Positions 1 to 7,813 of a stretch of DNA of 64,000 bases are shown piece after piece. Both the position numbers and the translations under genes were made by a program. Numbering within the stretch: the stretch's first letter is position 1; the number at the start of each line of letters is the position of its first letter. The DNA comes from JAADJA01 sp963840975 (GTDB taxonomy: Bacteria > Bacteroidota > Bacteroidia > Bacteroidales > JAADJA01): contig CAWJBC010000006.1 of NCBI GenBank assembly GCA_963840975.1, forward strand, positions 177,694 through 241,693, written 5' to 3'. The notes under the pieces are model-generated. The model was not told where the DNA came from and did not search any database. It saw only the letters and a program-made list of their open reading frames with translations.

Positions 1-873
1 AAAGTTGCCCAGATTTATATAAATGGAAGATAATTCCGACTGATCATTTATCTTTTCAGCCAACTCTGTTGCCAGTAAAAAATAGCGTAATGCTTCTTCA
101 AATTTTAATTCTTTAGTATGAATGATTGCGAGATATTTATAAGCATTAACTTCCAGGTCCGGACGATCAAATTCCTGGCTTAACGAAATACTTCTCTGTG
201 CATATTCTTTGGCTTTCTCGTAATCTTGATTAAGCATATAAATATTGGCAATATTTACCAACCCCACTCCCAATTGAGCTTCTTGTCCGGTTTTTTCGCA
301 CAACTTGATGAAATTAAAGAAATAAAAGGCTGCAGAATCATAATTGCCCAAAGTTTCATGCAAACTGCCAAGAGAATTACTAATAAAGATAATCCCTGTC
401 GAATCGTGTAATTGGTGAAACAGAACTTTAGCTTTAGTGAAATACTCAAGGGCTTGCTCCTGCTCGTTTTTGTTTAATAAAATTATTCCCATCAAATTAT
501 AATTGTGTGCCAGTTGTCCTTTTATTTGCAATGAGTCATTTATTATAATTGATTTTTGGTTGAATAAAATAGCTGTATCCAAATTACCGGTTTTCATGTA
601 TATAATACCCCGTTCAAACCAGGATCCGGCGATTCCTTTTCCAAAATTTAAATCCTTTGAAAGTTGTTCTGCCTGATCACATAATTTTAACGAAAACGCT
701 TTATTGGTCCTGCCATATTTGCGACTTATTTTCAACAAATCCAATACTTTACTCGTATCATTTTCTTGTTTTGCCAAAGTTAATTCGAGACTGTCTTGGG
801 TGTTTTCCTGACCATAATTAGCTGTTGATAAAACTAAAAGAATGATCAAACAAAAAGTAAGTTTTATATTCAT
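1..873 (-). CDS. TPR-repeat sensor protein, N-terminal part (gene runs off the window)
   Basis: An open frame of 291 codons runs from an ATG at 871-873 to the window edge with no stop, so the 3' part lies outside. The first ~22 residues are a signal peptide (MNIKLTFCLIILLVLSTANY), followed by helical repeats of tetratricopeptide type with recurring NLMGIILL, NSLGSLHETLGNYDSA and NIANIYMLNQDYEKA segments. The layout matches the N-terminal half of the complete TPR histidine kinase at 1359-3479, which also has a signal peptide and phrases such as YDSAILFF and KLCEKLNNE. By inference this is a second periplasmic-TPR histidine kinase of the NarL-partner type, but the kinase part is not in view. 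It could instead end as a plain TPR protein or carry another output domain. Confidence 0.8.
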   Translation of the reverse strand, partial: MNIKLTFCLIILLVLSTANYGQENTQDSLELTLAKQENDTSKVLDLLKISRKYGRTNKAFSLKLCDQAEQLSKDLNFGKGIAGSWFERGIIYMKTGNLDTAILFNQKSIIINDSLQIKGQLAHNYNLMGIILLNKNEQEQALEYFTKAKVLFHQLHDSTGIIFISNSLGSLHETLGNYDSAAFYFFNFIKLCEKTGQEAQLGVGLVNIANIYMLNQDYEKAKEYAQRSISLSQEFDRPDLEVNAYKYLAIIHTKELKFEEALRYFLLATELAEKINDQSELSSIYINLGNF

Positions 874-998
874 CACTATCATATTAAAATTAGTAGTGTT
901 GGTAAATGCATCAAATTATCAGCGTCATTACCGACAATAAAGATAATTTGTTTTCAAATAAGAACGCAAAAACAATTTGGTTTTACTTCCGGATATGG

Positions 999-1310
999 CT
1001 AATAAACCTGAGCATCGTGGGTATTAATTGTATTTCTACCGGTAGAATTGCCATTCAAATCAAATACTTCGGTTGAAACGTCGCGTTGCTGACCATCCCA
1101 TGGAAATTCTTTTATTGCTTCTGCTGTCCGGGATTCTGTTTTGATACCCGACAGTTCAATTCCGTATTCAATGGTCGTTAGCAATGAAGTTTCAACAAAT
1201 TTAGTTTCTTTAAGTGTTTGACCGGGAGGAAAATAAACTGCAACATGTGATTTAAGTTTCGATCCGTCAGCCTTTTTAAATAATCTGGAAAATGGCTCAT
1301 AGTAATTCAT
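999..1310 (-). CDS. Small orphan protein, 103 aa
   Basis: I do not recognise this protein. It has no signal peptide, no membrane segment and no cysteine, and is rich in alternating polar and hydrophobic residues, which suggests a beta-rich soluble fold. Residues ~39-73 (VETSLLTTIEYGIELSG, then an acidic/serine stretch, ending AEAIKEFPW) resemble by eye a segment of the protein at 3521-3916 (VETSIEITYLASYS ... AEATQKISW), so the two may be distant paralogues. It lies between two TPR sensor genes on the same strand, 48 bases after the start of the downstream kinase gene. No function is assigned. The frame is uninterrupted and composition resembles its neighbours, so it is probably a real gene. 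Confidence 0.6.
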   Translation of the reverse strand: MNYYEPFSRLFKKADGSKLKSHVAVYFPPGQTLKETKFVETSLLTTIEYGIELSGIKTESRTAEAIKEFPWDGQQRDVSTEVFDLNGNSTGRNTINTHDAQVY

Positions 1311-1358
1311 AGCTTTAAATTTTTAAGTTTAACATTCATTCATTGAGATATATTTGAA

Positions 1359-3479
1359 TTAATTTTCAACTTTATTATATTTTTCAGGTTCAACCGGTAT
1401 TTCAAAATCATACTTTACTCCCTCATTTAGTTTTGAATCAATTTTTAAGTCACCCTGTAAAAAACCAACCCTTGATTGAATACTGGTTAATCCAAGTGAT
1501 TTTGATTCAAGTGTTTTATCCAGATCAAACCCTTTGCCATCATCGGAATAATTTATTTTTAAAAGTTTAGGAAGGATTTCCATCCGAAGGAAAACCTTGC
1601 CGGCATTGGCATGTTTAAGTGTATTGTTCACCATTTCCTGGAGGATGCGGTAAAGCATTATTTCCTTGTTTTCGGAGAAACGAACGGTTTCGCCAATAAT
1701 TTCAATTCGAGCTGTCAGGTCAGGCAAATCATTGAGGTTATCAAACAAATCTTCTAAAGCTTCGAATAATCCAAATTTTGTTAATAATCCCGGCATCATG
1801 TTATGCGATATTTTCCTTACATCGCCTGTCGCCTGCTCAAGTAATTTGGTTGCTCTTTCTATCAGGGGACGGTTTTCGGGACTCTTGTCCTTAATGGCAC
1901 TAAACTGCATTTTGGCTGTTGAAAGCAACACACCCAGGCCATCGTGAAGTTCTTTGGCTATACGTTTGCGTTCAACTTCCTGCCCTTCAACTATAGCACG
2001 TGCAGCAAAGAATTTTTTCTCGTCTTCCAGTTGCCTTATTTTTTGTTCAGCTATAATTTTATCTTTTCTGGTTTTATGCCTGTAAAATCCGAAAGCAAAC
2101 AGTATGACCACGATGGAGCCAAAACCTGTGAACATGTAAATATTTCTTTGGTTGGTCCGCTTTCTCAGTTCCAGGCCTTTTGATAGATTTTCATTTTCCA
2201 GTAAAAGTATATGACCCTGATCTTTTTCTTTTTCGTATTTGAGTTGCAAATTGGTAATGGTTTCATTCTTTTCAACATTAAATATTGAATCTTTTAATGC
2301 GACCTGTTCAGTTTGAATCTTATAGGCTTTTTCAAAGTCCCCCATAAGCTCATACGTTTTATGAATATTATATAAAACTTCAATAATTCTGTTTGGCAGA
2401 GCAGTTAGCCTGGCGATTACCAAACATGAATCATATATTTTCAATGCCTCCTTGTAATTTTTCCTGCGTTCATAAATCAACCCGATATTTTTATAAGCAG
2501 CAATGAGTCCATCAATATAACCTGCCTTTTCATAAAAATCTTTTGCCGAGTTATAATAAACCAGTGCCTTATTATAGTCTTTCAATTTTTCATAAATGTT
2601 GCCTATATTGTTATTTACATTTGCTAACCCAGAAATATTATTGGTCTTGTTGTTTTGATCCAGACAAATATTATAGAATTTCAGCGCCTCATCATATTTT
2701 CCCTCATCATAGGAAATATTTCCGAGGTTGTTGTTCGCTATGCTTAAAAATCTTACATTATTGTATTTGATATTTATTTGGATACTTTCAAGGAAGTAGT
2801 ACCTGGCTTTGGAAAAATCTAATAGTTCGTAATAGGAGATCCCAAGATTGACATATCCTTTACCTAATCCTTCCTCGTTGTTTAGTTTTTCGCAGAGTTT
2901 GAGGTAATCAAGAAAAAAAAGAATTGCAGAATCATACTCTGCCTGCCTCATGTACACAATTCCCAGGCTGTTTAATGAATTCATATAACCGGAGGAATCT
3001 CCAATCTCCTTATAGATTGAGAAAGCCTTCAGGTAGTAATTACGTGCAGGCAAATGCCCCTCCGTTCGGAAAATAATTCTACCATGATTTAAATAACTGT
3101 CTGCCAATCTCTTTTCATCCCCAGTCGAATCGGATAAATGAGTTGCTTTTCTGCTAAAGATCAGGGCTGAGTCAAATTGCCCTGTAATAGTGTAAATATT
3201 GCTTTTCAACAGGATAGCGTCTATGATCCCGGTTGCAAATTTTAACTTTGAGGACAAATCGTAAGCCCGGATAGCATATTTCATTGCTTTGTTCGGATCG
3301 TTGTTGACGTATTCACCGCTAATCAATAGCAATGATTTTACTTTGGAGGTATCCTCAGGCTGCTGCTCTATTTTAAGCAGCAGGCTATCAGGATCATAAC
3401 CTGCAAATGAATCAAATACGCTCAGGCAATAAACAACACCTACGAGGACCAATATCCTGACATTTAAGAACAATTTCAT
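1359..3479 (-). CDS. TPR-containing sensor histidine kinase (HisKA_3 type)
   Basis: This 706-residue protein begins with a signal-anchor (residues 1-26). About ten TPR-like units follow to ~residue 410, then a short coiled coil (LQLKYEKEKDQGHILLLENE) and a membrane segment at ~440-460 (IYMFTGFGSIVVILFAFGFY). A HisKA_3 dimerisation domain follows, with the phospho-acceptor at His512 in AKELHDGLG. The C-terminal HATPase_c domain shows the N box (LQEMVNNTLKHANAG), G1 box (DDGKGFD) and G2 region (LGLTSIQSRVGFLQGD). Known family members phosphorylate LuxR/NarL-type response regulators, and the TPR part would sense a ligand or protein in the periplasm. No response regulator gene lies beside it in this window. 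It may be expressed with the small genes on either side. Confidence 0.9.
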   Translation of the reverse strand: MKLFLNVRILVLVGVVYCLSVFDSFAGYDPDSLLLKIEQQPEDTSKVKSLLLISGEYVNNDPNKAMKYAIRAYDLSSKLKFATGIIDAILLKSNIYTITGQFDSALIFSRKATHLSDSTGDEKRLADSYLNHGRIIFRTEGHLPARNYYLKAFSIYKEIGDSSGYMNSLNSLGIVYMRQAEYDSAILFFLDYLKLCEKLNNEEGLGKGYVNLGISYYELLDFSKARYYFLESIQINIKYNNVRFLSIANNNLGNISYDEGKYDEALKFYNICLDQNNKTNNISGLANVNNNIGNIYEKLKDYNKALVYYNSAKDFYEKAGYIDGLIAAYKNIGLIYERRKNYKEALKIYDSCLVIARLTALPNRIIEVLYNIHKTYELMGDFEKAYKIQTEQVALKDSIFNVEKNETITNLQLKYEKEKDQGHILLLENENLSKGLELRKRTNQRNIYMFTGFGSIVVILFAFGFYRHKTRKDKIIAEQKIRQLEDEKKFFAARAIVEGQEVERKRIAKELHDGLGVLLSTAKMQFSAIKDKSPENRPLIERATKLLEQATGDVRKISHNMMPGLLTKFGLFEALEDLFDNLNDLPDLTARIEIIGETVRFSENKEIMLYRILQEMVNNTLKHANAGKVFLRMEILPKLLKINYSDDGKGFDLDKTLESKSLGLTSIQSRVGFLQGDLKIDSKLNEGVKYDFEIPVEPEKYNKVEN

Positions 3480-3520
3480 TCCTAACTATTTAAATTAAAT
3501 AAGTACGCCCTTTAGGAATG

Positions 3521-3916
3521 CTAATCAGCTACATCCGTAACTTTGGATGTTGTTCCTGCTGGTGAAGTTGTATCAATTATAGTATTTATTACTTGAATTG
3601 GGGGAGTCGATAACCAACTTATTTTTTGAGTTGCCTCTGCATGACTTTTAGTATCATCATTTATTGAATAAGATGCTAAATAAGTAATTTCTATTGACGT
3701 TTCCACTTCCTTTCCTGCTTTTTCTGCGTCCATTAAGAGTTTCTGATCATCAGTACTACCAGTGTATATCTTTGAAGGATTAATAATGCTTTTCAAAATT
3801 AATTTTAATCCTCCTTTTGTACTGTCAACTATTACTGTTGAATGTATTTCTTCGTTTAAAGGAAAGCATGCTAAACCTGATTCCACTGTTAACGGTGAAT
3901 TTGTAACTTGTGTCAT
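3521..3916 (-). CDS. Small orphan protein, 131 aa
   Basis: I do not recognise this protein. There is no signal peptide or membrane helix, and a single cysteine (Cys17). The middle segment alternates hydrophobic and polar residues as in beta strands (VETSIEITYLASYSIND), and the tail from ~residue 105 is rich in Thr, Ser and Ile. A stretch resembles the protein at 999-1310 (VETS plus ~25 residues plus an AEA/W motif). It starts 41 bases upstream of the TPR kinase start on the same strand, so the two are plausibly co-transcribed, with this gene first. By position it may be a partner, ligand or target of that sensor; nothing in the sequence proves it. Confidence 0.6.
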   Translation of the reverse strand: MTQVTNSPLTVESGLACFPLNEEIHSTVIVDSTKGGLKLILKSIINPSKIYTGSTDDQKLLMDAEKAGKEVETSIEITYLASYSINDDTKSHAEATQKISWLSTPPIQVINTIIDTTSPAGTTSKVTDVAD

Positions 3917-4016
3917 AACTTTAAATTTTAGTGGTTAATTAATAATGTTTTGTTTTGAAAATATCTACTAAAATACGATTATTCACGCTCTGAAAGCAAG
4001 TTTTTTCTTAAAATTT

Positions 4017-4334
4017 TCATTGCAACAATTCAATATCCGAATTTTCGGCAGCATTAATCTTTACTCCCTTCACCCAATCGGGTAAGCTCTTCACCCGAAA
4101 AACCACTTCAATATCAAGCTCAACATTGGTCAACTCTTCGCCGGAGGTATCAAGCACAAAATCGAGTTCATAAATACCGTCTTCAGGAATTGTTTTGTAC
4201 TCGCGGGGCACTAAAACAGGTGCGATGAGTTTTCTCAATTCAGCAATACCTTTGGCCTTTATTGCCATCAAATCCGGTTCAGTATCTTCCTTTATTATCC
4301 GGATATCTTTTACAAAGCGTATTTTCCCATTCAT
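4017..4334 (-). CDS. Small orphan protein, 105 aa
   Basis: I do not recognise this protein. It is acidic, cysteine-free and has no signal peptide. The N-terminal ~40 residues look helical (DLMAIKAKGIAELRKLIAPV). The rest looks like a beta sandwich (YELDFVLDTSGEELTNVELDIEVVFRV). It is the first of the same-strand set running leftward through the small gene at 3521-3916 into the TPR kinase, separated from the next by 100 bases. Its function is unknown, and a soluble adaptor or ligand-binding role would be guesswork. Confidence 0.6.
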   Translation of the reverse strand: MNGKIRFVKDIRIIKEDTEPDLMAIKAKGIAELRKLIAPVLVPREYKTIPEDGIYELDFVLDTSGEELTNVELDIEVVFRVKSLPDWVKGVKINAAENSDIELLQ

Positions 4335-4717
4335 GAAGCAATATTAATATCCGTTTTAGATAATTATATAGATGAAAACCACTGAAAAAAAAAACGGCTG
4401 AAAACCTCCATTGAGATTCATTGATCAGATGGCAAAATCGCAATATTTTCCTTCTATTTAGTTGATGAATGGTATTTTACATCAGGCACAATTTATATTA
4501 TTCACTATTAAGCCTCACCTATTTTTTTCAGAAATTTGGCAGGTTGCCGAATAAAACAGGGTCAGTCGCATACGAATGGGTAGGATTGGCGATAAAAACA
4601 GGGTCAGTCGCATACGAATGGGTAGGGTTGACGAATAAAACAGGGTCAATCGCATACTATAAGATCAGTCAGACGAAAAAAAGTGCCGCTGTAGCACGCA
4701 ACATGGGGGGCTATTCT
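4335..4717. other. Spacer without a convincing gene
   Basis: This 383-base spacer lies between the starts of the orphan genes and the 3' end of the polyprenyl synthase gene. Its only clear content is the 42-bp tandem repeat at 4543-4657. An open frame (4469-4771, +) crosses the repeat but overlaps the 3' end of the synthase gene on the other strand and looks like a by-product of a repeat whose unit is a multiple of three. Confidence 0.6.
4543..4657. repeat. 42-bp tandem direct repeat, 2.7 copies
   Basis: Unit 1 is 4543-4584, unit 2 is 4585-4626, and the partial unit 3 is 4627-4657. Each holds the core AAAACAGGGTCAGTCGCATA; the first two then continue CGAATGGGTAGG identically, while unit 3 carries one change in the core and decays after CGCATAC. 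Units 1 and 2 differ only in their first ~12 bases. The unit length is divisible by three and codes for a 14-residue repeat on the plus strand, but no credible gene uses it. It lies downstream of the polyprenyl synthase stop. Confidence 0.85.
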
Positions 4718-5692
4718 TTACTTTTTGCGCTCAATCGTAAAATCCACCAACTGCTTCAGTGCGGTTTTTGATTCTGAATCGGAAAATTCATCGAGGATTT
4801 GCATGGCTTTGTCGTGATAGAAAACCATTTTTTGGCGGGCATAATCAATACCGCCGCTTTGGTTCACCCTGCTGATAACACTGGCAACCTTCTCTGGATT
4901 GTTATTATGGTTTTTTACAATATTGATGATCTTTCTTTTTTCGACAAAGCCAGAATTGTTCAGCAGGTAGATCAAAGGAAGGGTCATTTTCCGTTCTTTG
5001 ATGTCAATTCCGTTGGGTTTGTCCGCACTTTTCGAAGATTCATAATCAAAAATGTCGTCCTTGATCTGAAAGGCTATTCCAACATTCTCGCCGAAGGTTT
5101 TCATTTTCTTTATCATATCAGGTTCAGCATTTACCGAAGCCGCCCCGGCAGCGCAGCAGGAGGCAATTAGCGAAGCCGTTTTTTTGCGGATGATTTCGAA
5201 ATAAATATCCTCGCTGATGTCGAGTTTGCGTGCTTTTTCAATCTGGAGCAACTCCCCTTCACTCATTTCGCGGGTAGCTTCCGAAACGATTTTCAGCAGG
5301 TCGAATTCATTGTTATCCAACGAAAGCAGCAATCCTTTCGAAAGCAAATAATCGCCAACCAACACAGCGGCTTTGTTTTTCCAAAGTGCATTGATCGAAA
5401 AAAAACCCCGCCTGATGTTGGAATCATCCACCACATCGTCGTGTACAAGTGTGGCTGTATGGAGCAGTTCGATAAGGGAAGCAGCGGTAAAGGTAGATTC
5501 GTTCACCTCGCCGTTGACCCTTGCACTCAAAAACACAAACATGGGGCGCATTTGTTTGCCTTTGCGCTTAATGATGTAACGGGTAATGATGTCCAGCAGG
5601 GCAACATTGCTCTTCATTAAGTCCTTGAATTTCTTCTCAAACTCATCAAGGTAAGATTGTATCGGCTGTTTTATTTCGTTGAGTGTCGCCAT
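4718..5692 (-). CDS. Trans-polyprenyl diphosphate synthase
   Basis: This 324-residue, all-helical isoprenyl synthase chains isopentenyl diphosphate onto an allylic diphosphate, normally to make the side chain of menaquinone. The first aspartate-rich motif is at residues 85-90 (DDVVDD in LVHDDVVDDSN, followed by RRG). The second is FQIKDDIFDYE at ~210, and the upstream GKQMRP motif (residues 45-50) binds isopentenyl diphosphate. Length and motif spacing fit the IspB/HepT long-chain class. Product length cannot be read from the sequence. It is not in an obvious operon. A quinone-tail role fits the quinone-reducing Na+-NQR in this window. Confidence 0.9.
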   Translation of the reverse strand: MATLNEIKQPIQSYLDEFEKKFKDLMKSNVALLDIITRYIIKRKGKQMRPMFVFLSARVNGEVNESTFTAASLIELLHTATLVHDDVVDDSNIRRGFFSINALWKNKAAVLVGDYLLSKGLLLSLDNNEFDLLKIVSEATREMSEGELLQIEKARKLDISEDIYFEIIRKKTASLIASCCAAGAASVNAEPDMIKKMKTFGENVGIAFQIKDDIFDYESSKSADKPNGIDIKERKMTLPLIYLLNNSGFVEKRKIINIVKNHNNNPEKVASVISRVNQSGGIDYARQKMVFYHDKAMQILDEFSDSESKTALKQLVDFTIERKK

Positions 5693-5835
5693 GAATTATA
5701 ATGGTTCAAAATTAATAGAAAAATGATGATGAGTTTATAATTTTCGGAAATACTTAACGGATATAAATCGCCATAACTTTCATTTCATGTATTTCCTGTA
5801 TAAAACTATTTTTGCAAGGAATAAAATTGGGATTT

Positions 5836-6615
5836 ATGGCGACTTTTCTTTTTGAAGATATCATTTTCGGTCCGGTAAAAAGCAGGCGATTCGGGGTTTC
5901 GTTAGGGATCAACCTACTGCCTGCAGGTTATAAAAACTGTACCTTTAATTGTATTTACTGCGAATGCGGATGGACATTCAAAAACAAAACAACTGAACAT
6001 GAGTTGCCAGTAAGGGAAGACATTTATGCGATGCTTGAGAAAAAACTCATGGAAATGAAGTCACTTGGACAATCGCCTGATAATATAACCTTTGCCGGAA
6101 ACGGCGAACCCACCATCCATCCTGAGTTTGCAAAAGTAATAGATGACACTATTAAATTAAGAAATCGTTTCTTTCCCAAAGCAGCAATCACCGTTTTGTC
6201 CAATTCAACCATGCTTCATAAACATGAGGTTGTTGATGCATTGAATAAAATTGAAAACAATGTACTTAAGTTGGATACAGCCATTGAAGAAACATACCGG
6301 CTTTTAAACCAGCCTTATTCCAAAACTCCCCTCCGGACGATCATTGACAATATCAAACAATTCGATAGCAGACAAATCATCCAGACGCTTTTTATAAGAG
6401 GAGAGGTTAACGGCAAACGGGTTGACAATACAACTCCGGCCGAAATCACAACATGGCTGGAAGTAATAAAAGAAATTGCTCCGCGGTATGTGATGGTTTA
6501 TCCGATTGCAAGGGATACACCGGTTGCAGGTCTGGAGAAAATTCCCAAAGCCGAGCTTGATAAAATTTCTTCTATGGTTCAGGCGTTGGGTATAGAAACA
6601 AAAACATATTACTGA
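5836..6615 (+). CDS. Radical SAM enzyme, ~259 aa
   Basis: The cluster motif CX3CX2C is CTFNCIYC near residues 36-43, after the start at 5836 (MATFLFEDII), and is followed by CGW. Next come the AGNGEPTIHPEF segment (a GGE-like SAM-binding motif) and a standard half-barrel. I chose ATG 5836 rather than the upstream TTG at 5812, because homology-like sequence begins there and an AAGGA lies 16 bases ahead. There is no SPASM or twitch cysteine cluster at the C-terminus. The family resembles small standalone radical SAM proteins of the COG0731 kind; its substrate is unknown. The stop overlaps the next start (TGATG at 6613-6617), so the two genes are translationally coupled. Confidence 0.85.
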   Translation: MATFLFEDIIFGPVKSRRFGVSLGINLLPAGYKNCTFNCIYCECGWTFKNKTTEHELPVREDIYAMLEKKLMEMKSLGQSPDNITFAGNGEPTIHPEFAKVIDDTIKLRNRFFPKAAITVLSNSTMLHKHEVVDALNKIENNVLKLDTAIEETYRLLNQPYSKTPLRTIIDNIKQFDSRQIIQTLFIRGEVNGKRVDNTTPAEITTWLEVIKEIAPRYVMVYPIARDTPVAGLEKIPKAELDKISSMVQALGIETKTYY

Positions 6616-7025
6616 TGAAAGGTCAAATAACTGAATATCCTGCAAAAATTCTGATGGCATTTAGCGAAGCTGTTAACGGAAACGAAAAAATATTTGACTG
6701 GTTGCTCAAAAATGGATATCCCGAACTTGCTGCGCTTTCAAAAGCAATCAGAGGAAGTGACGAGGCTTTCAGATGGTTAATGCAAAATGGATTCCCGCAA
6801 CTTGCGGCTTTGGATATGGCAATTGTAAATGATAAAAAAGCTTATGAATGGCTCGATAAATATAAATTCCATTTCCTCATCGTTTTGGCAGATGCCAGCC
6901 GGGGCAAGGATGAAGCGATACGCTGGCTTGCCCAGCGCAATCTGCATATTTTTATCCACATTTCAAAACAGATTAAGAAATTTACCGATAACCAAAAGTT
7001 TGACTATCATAAGTTGCATTTTTAG
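6615..7025 (+). CDS. Four-repeat helical protein coupled to the radical SAM gene
   Basis: This 136-residue protein is made of four consecutive repeats of exactly 25 residues: 17-41, 42-66, 67-91 and 92-116. Each carries a Trp-Leu pair at the same place (Trp29, Trp54, Trp79, Trp104) in a pattern A-x-x-G-x-[DE]-x-[AI]-[FYI]-x-W-L, followed in repeats 1 and 2 by NG[YF]P[EQ]LAAL. Each unit is probably a helical hairpin, giving a small solenoid reminiscent of ankyrin or TPR-like arrays. There is no signal peptide. The ATG overlaps the radical SAM stop (TGATG). It may bind or present a substrate to the enzyme, but that is only inferred from coupling. I do not know the family. Confidence 0.8.
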   Translation: MKGQITEYPAKILMAFSEAVNGNEKIFDWLLKNGYPELAALSKAIRGSDEAFRWLMQNGFPQLAALDMAIVNDKKAYEWLDKYKFHFLIVLADASRGKDEAIRWLAQRNLHIFIHISKQIKKFTDNQKFDYHKLHF

Positions 7026-7379
7026 GATTTTCTAAATCAGTTTTTCAATTTTACACCTCATTTTGCCAGGGAAAAATTATCCTTTCATCATGAAAACTGA
7101 TAGGTTCATACAGTAATTAATGTGCTTCACACAATAACCCGGACTTTTGTAAACCTGACATCTTAAATTATATAAATTTGTCAGGGCAGATAAAAAGATA
7201 TACCAGGTACCCTGCCTGCCGTTTGGGAAGAAAGGAACGGCGGGCAGGTTTGGTTATTCTGAAAATTGGCATCTATTCATTGGTCGTGCAAACAGATGAA
7301 ATAATAAAACCTGATGATTTTGGGGATGCCTTTAGTGGGCTGGTACAACCCAATTCCGGAGCAGTGATCGGTCATCTTG
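7026..7379. other. Spacer with two inverted repeats
   Basis: This ~350-base stretch has no convincing gene. It contains a 7-bp inverted repeat (CCTGACA 7154-7160, TGTCAGG 7179-7185). It also contains a strong 13-bp one: CCTGCCTGCCGTT at 7211-7223 pairs with AACGGCGGGCAGG at 7236-7248, with one G-T mismatch and a 12-base loop. The second looks like a repetitive extragenic palindrome. An open frame at 7178-7387 runs through it from a TTG, but its first third is the palindrome itself, so I do not call it. Confidence 0.55.
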
Positions 7380-7640
7380 ATGTATAAACGAAAGTTTGTT
7401 GTGTATTTAACCAATACCGGACCTACAAAACTTACTTTCAACCTGATACAAAATAACAGCTCCGATCAATTGATCTCACGGCTTATTCTGCAGCCCGGTG
7501 AATTTAAGAGTCTGGATATTAATAATGCTGTCGGTAAAAAAAGCCAAACTTTACAAGTATTAAATAATCATCCGCAAACAGAAGGAACTTTCATTATCCT
7601 CGTCAAAGATGGCAAATTGAGATTTTCCGGATGGAACTGA
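7380..7640 (+). CDS. Small orphan protein, 86 aa
   Basis: An ATG at 7380 (MYKRKFVVYLTNTGPTKLTF) opens an 86-residue frame with strand-like alternation, ending RFSGWN. I chose ATG 7380 over the adjacent TTG at 7377. It has no signal peptide, cysteine or membrane helix. I do not recognise it. It lies alone between the palindromic spacer and the lepA promoter. An alternative is that it is the 3' remnant of a longer gene whose upstream part is in another frame (the 7178-7387 frame overlaps its start). Confidence 0.45.
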   Translation: MYKRKFVVYLTNTGPTKLTFNLIQNNSSDQLISRLILQPGEFKSLDINNAVGKKSQTLQVLNNHPQTEGTFIILVKDGKLRFSGWN

Positions 7641-7692
7641 CGTTGGATTTCCATTTATAGCTTTAAATTTCGCCCTCCATCTTGTCTAAAAA

Positions 7693-7728
7693 TTTGCCTT
7701 AGCCATTTCGTTTTTAGTTTTATCTTTG
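7693..7728 (+). promoter_or_regulatory. Probable Bacteroidota promoter of lepA
   Basis: TATCTTTG at 7721-7728 fits the Bacteroidota -7 element TAnnTTTG exactly. A TTTG at 7693-7696 lies 24 bases ahead, somewhat longer than the usual ~19-base spacing. Transcription would start near 7735, leaving a ~75-base leader before the lepA TTG. Confidence 0.45.
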
Positions 7729-7768
7729 CACCCGGTTTCATTCGGTAATCAGGTTAGTTTCCGCACGA

Positions 7769-7813
7769 ATGATTAAGCAGAACACAAATACATTAATTCA
7801 TCAAGCAACTTGA
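7769..7813 (+). CDS. Possible 14-codon leader ORF overlapping the lepA start
   Basis: ATG at 7769 opens a 14-codon frame (MIKQNTNTLIHQAT) whose TGA stop (7811-7813) overlaps the TTG start of lepA (7810-7812) in the string TTGA. Such an overlap allows termination-reinitiation coupling and could explain how a weak TTG start is used. No homology is expected for so short a frame, and it may be chance. Confidence 0.25.
   Translation: MIKQNTNTLIHQAT

Noticed and set aside
4469..4771. 100-residue plus-strand frame with a 14-residue repeat
   Set aside because: It arises from the 42-bp repeat and overlaps the 3' end of the polyprenyl synthase gene on the opposite strand.
7178..7387. 69-residue frame from TTG overlapping the next small gene
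   Set aside because: Its first third is the 13-bp inverted repeat region, the start is TTG with no support, and it overlaps the better candidate at 7380-7640.
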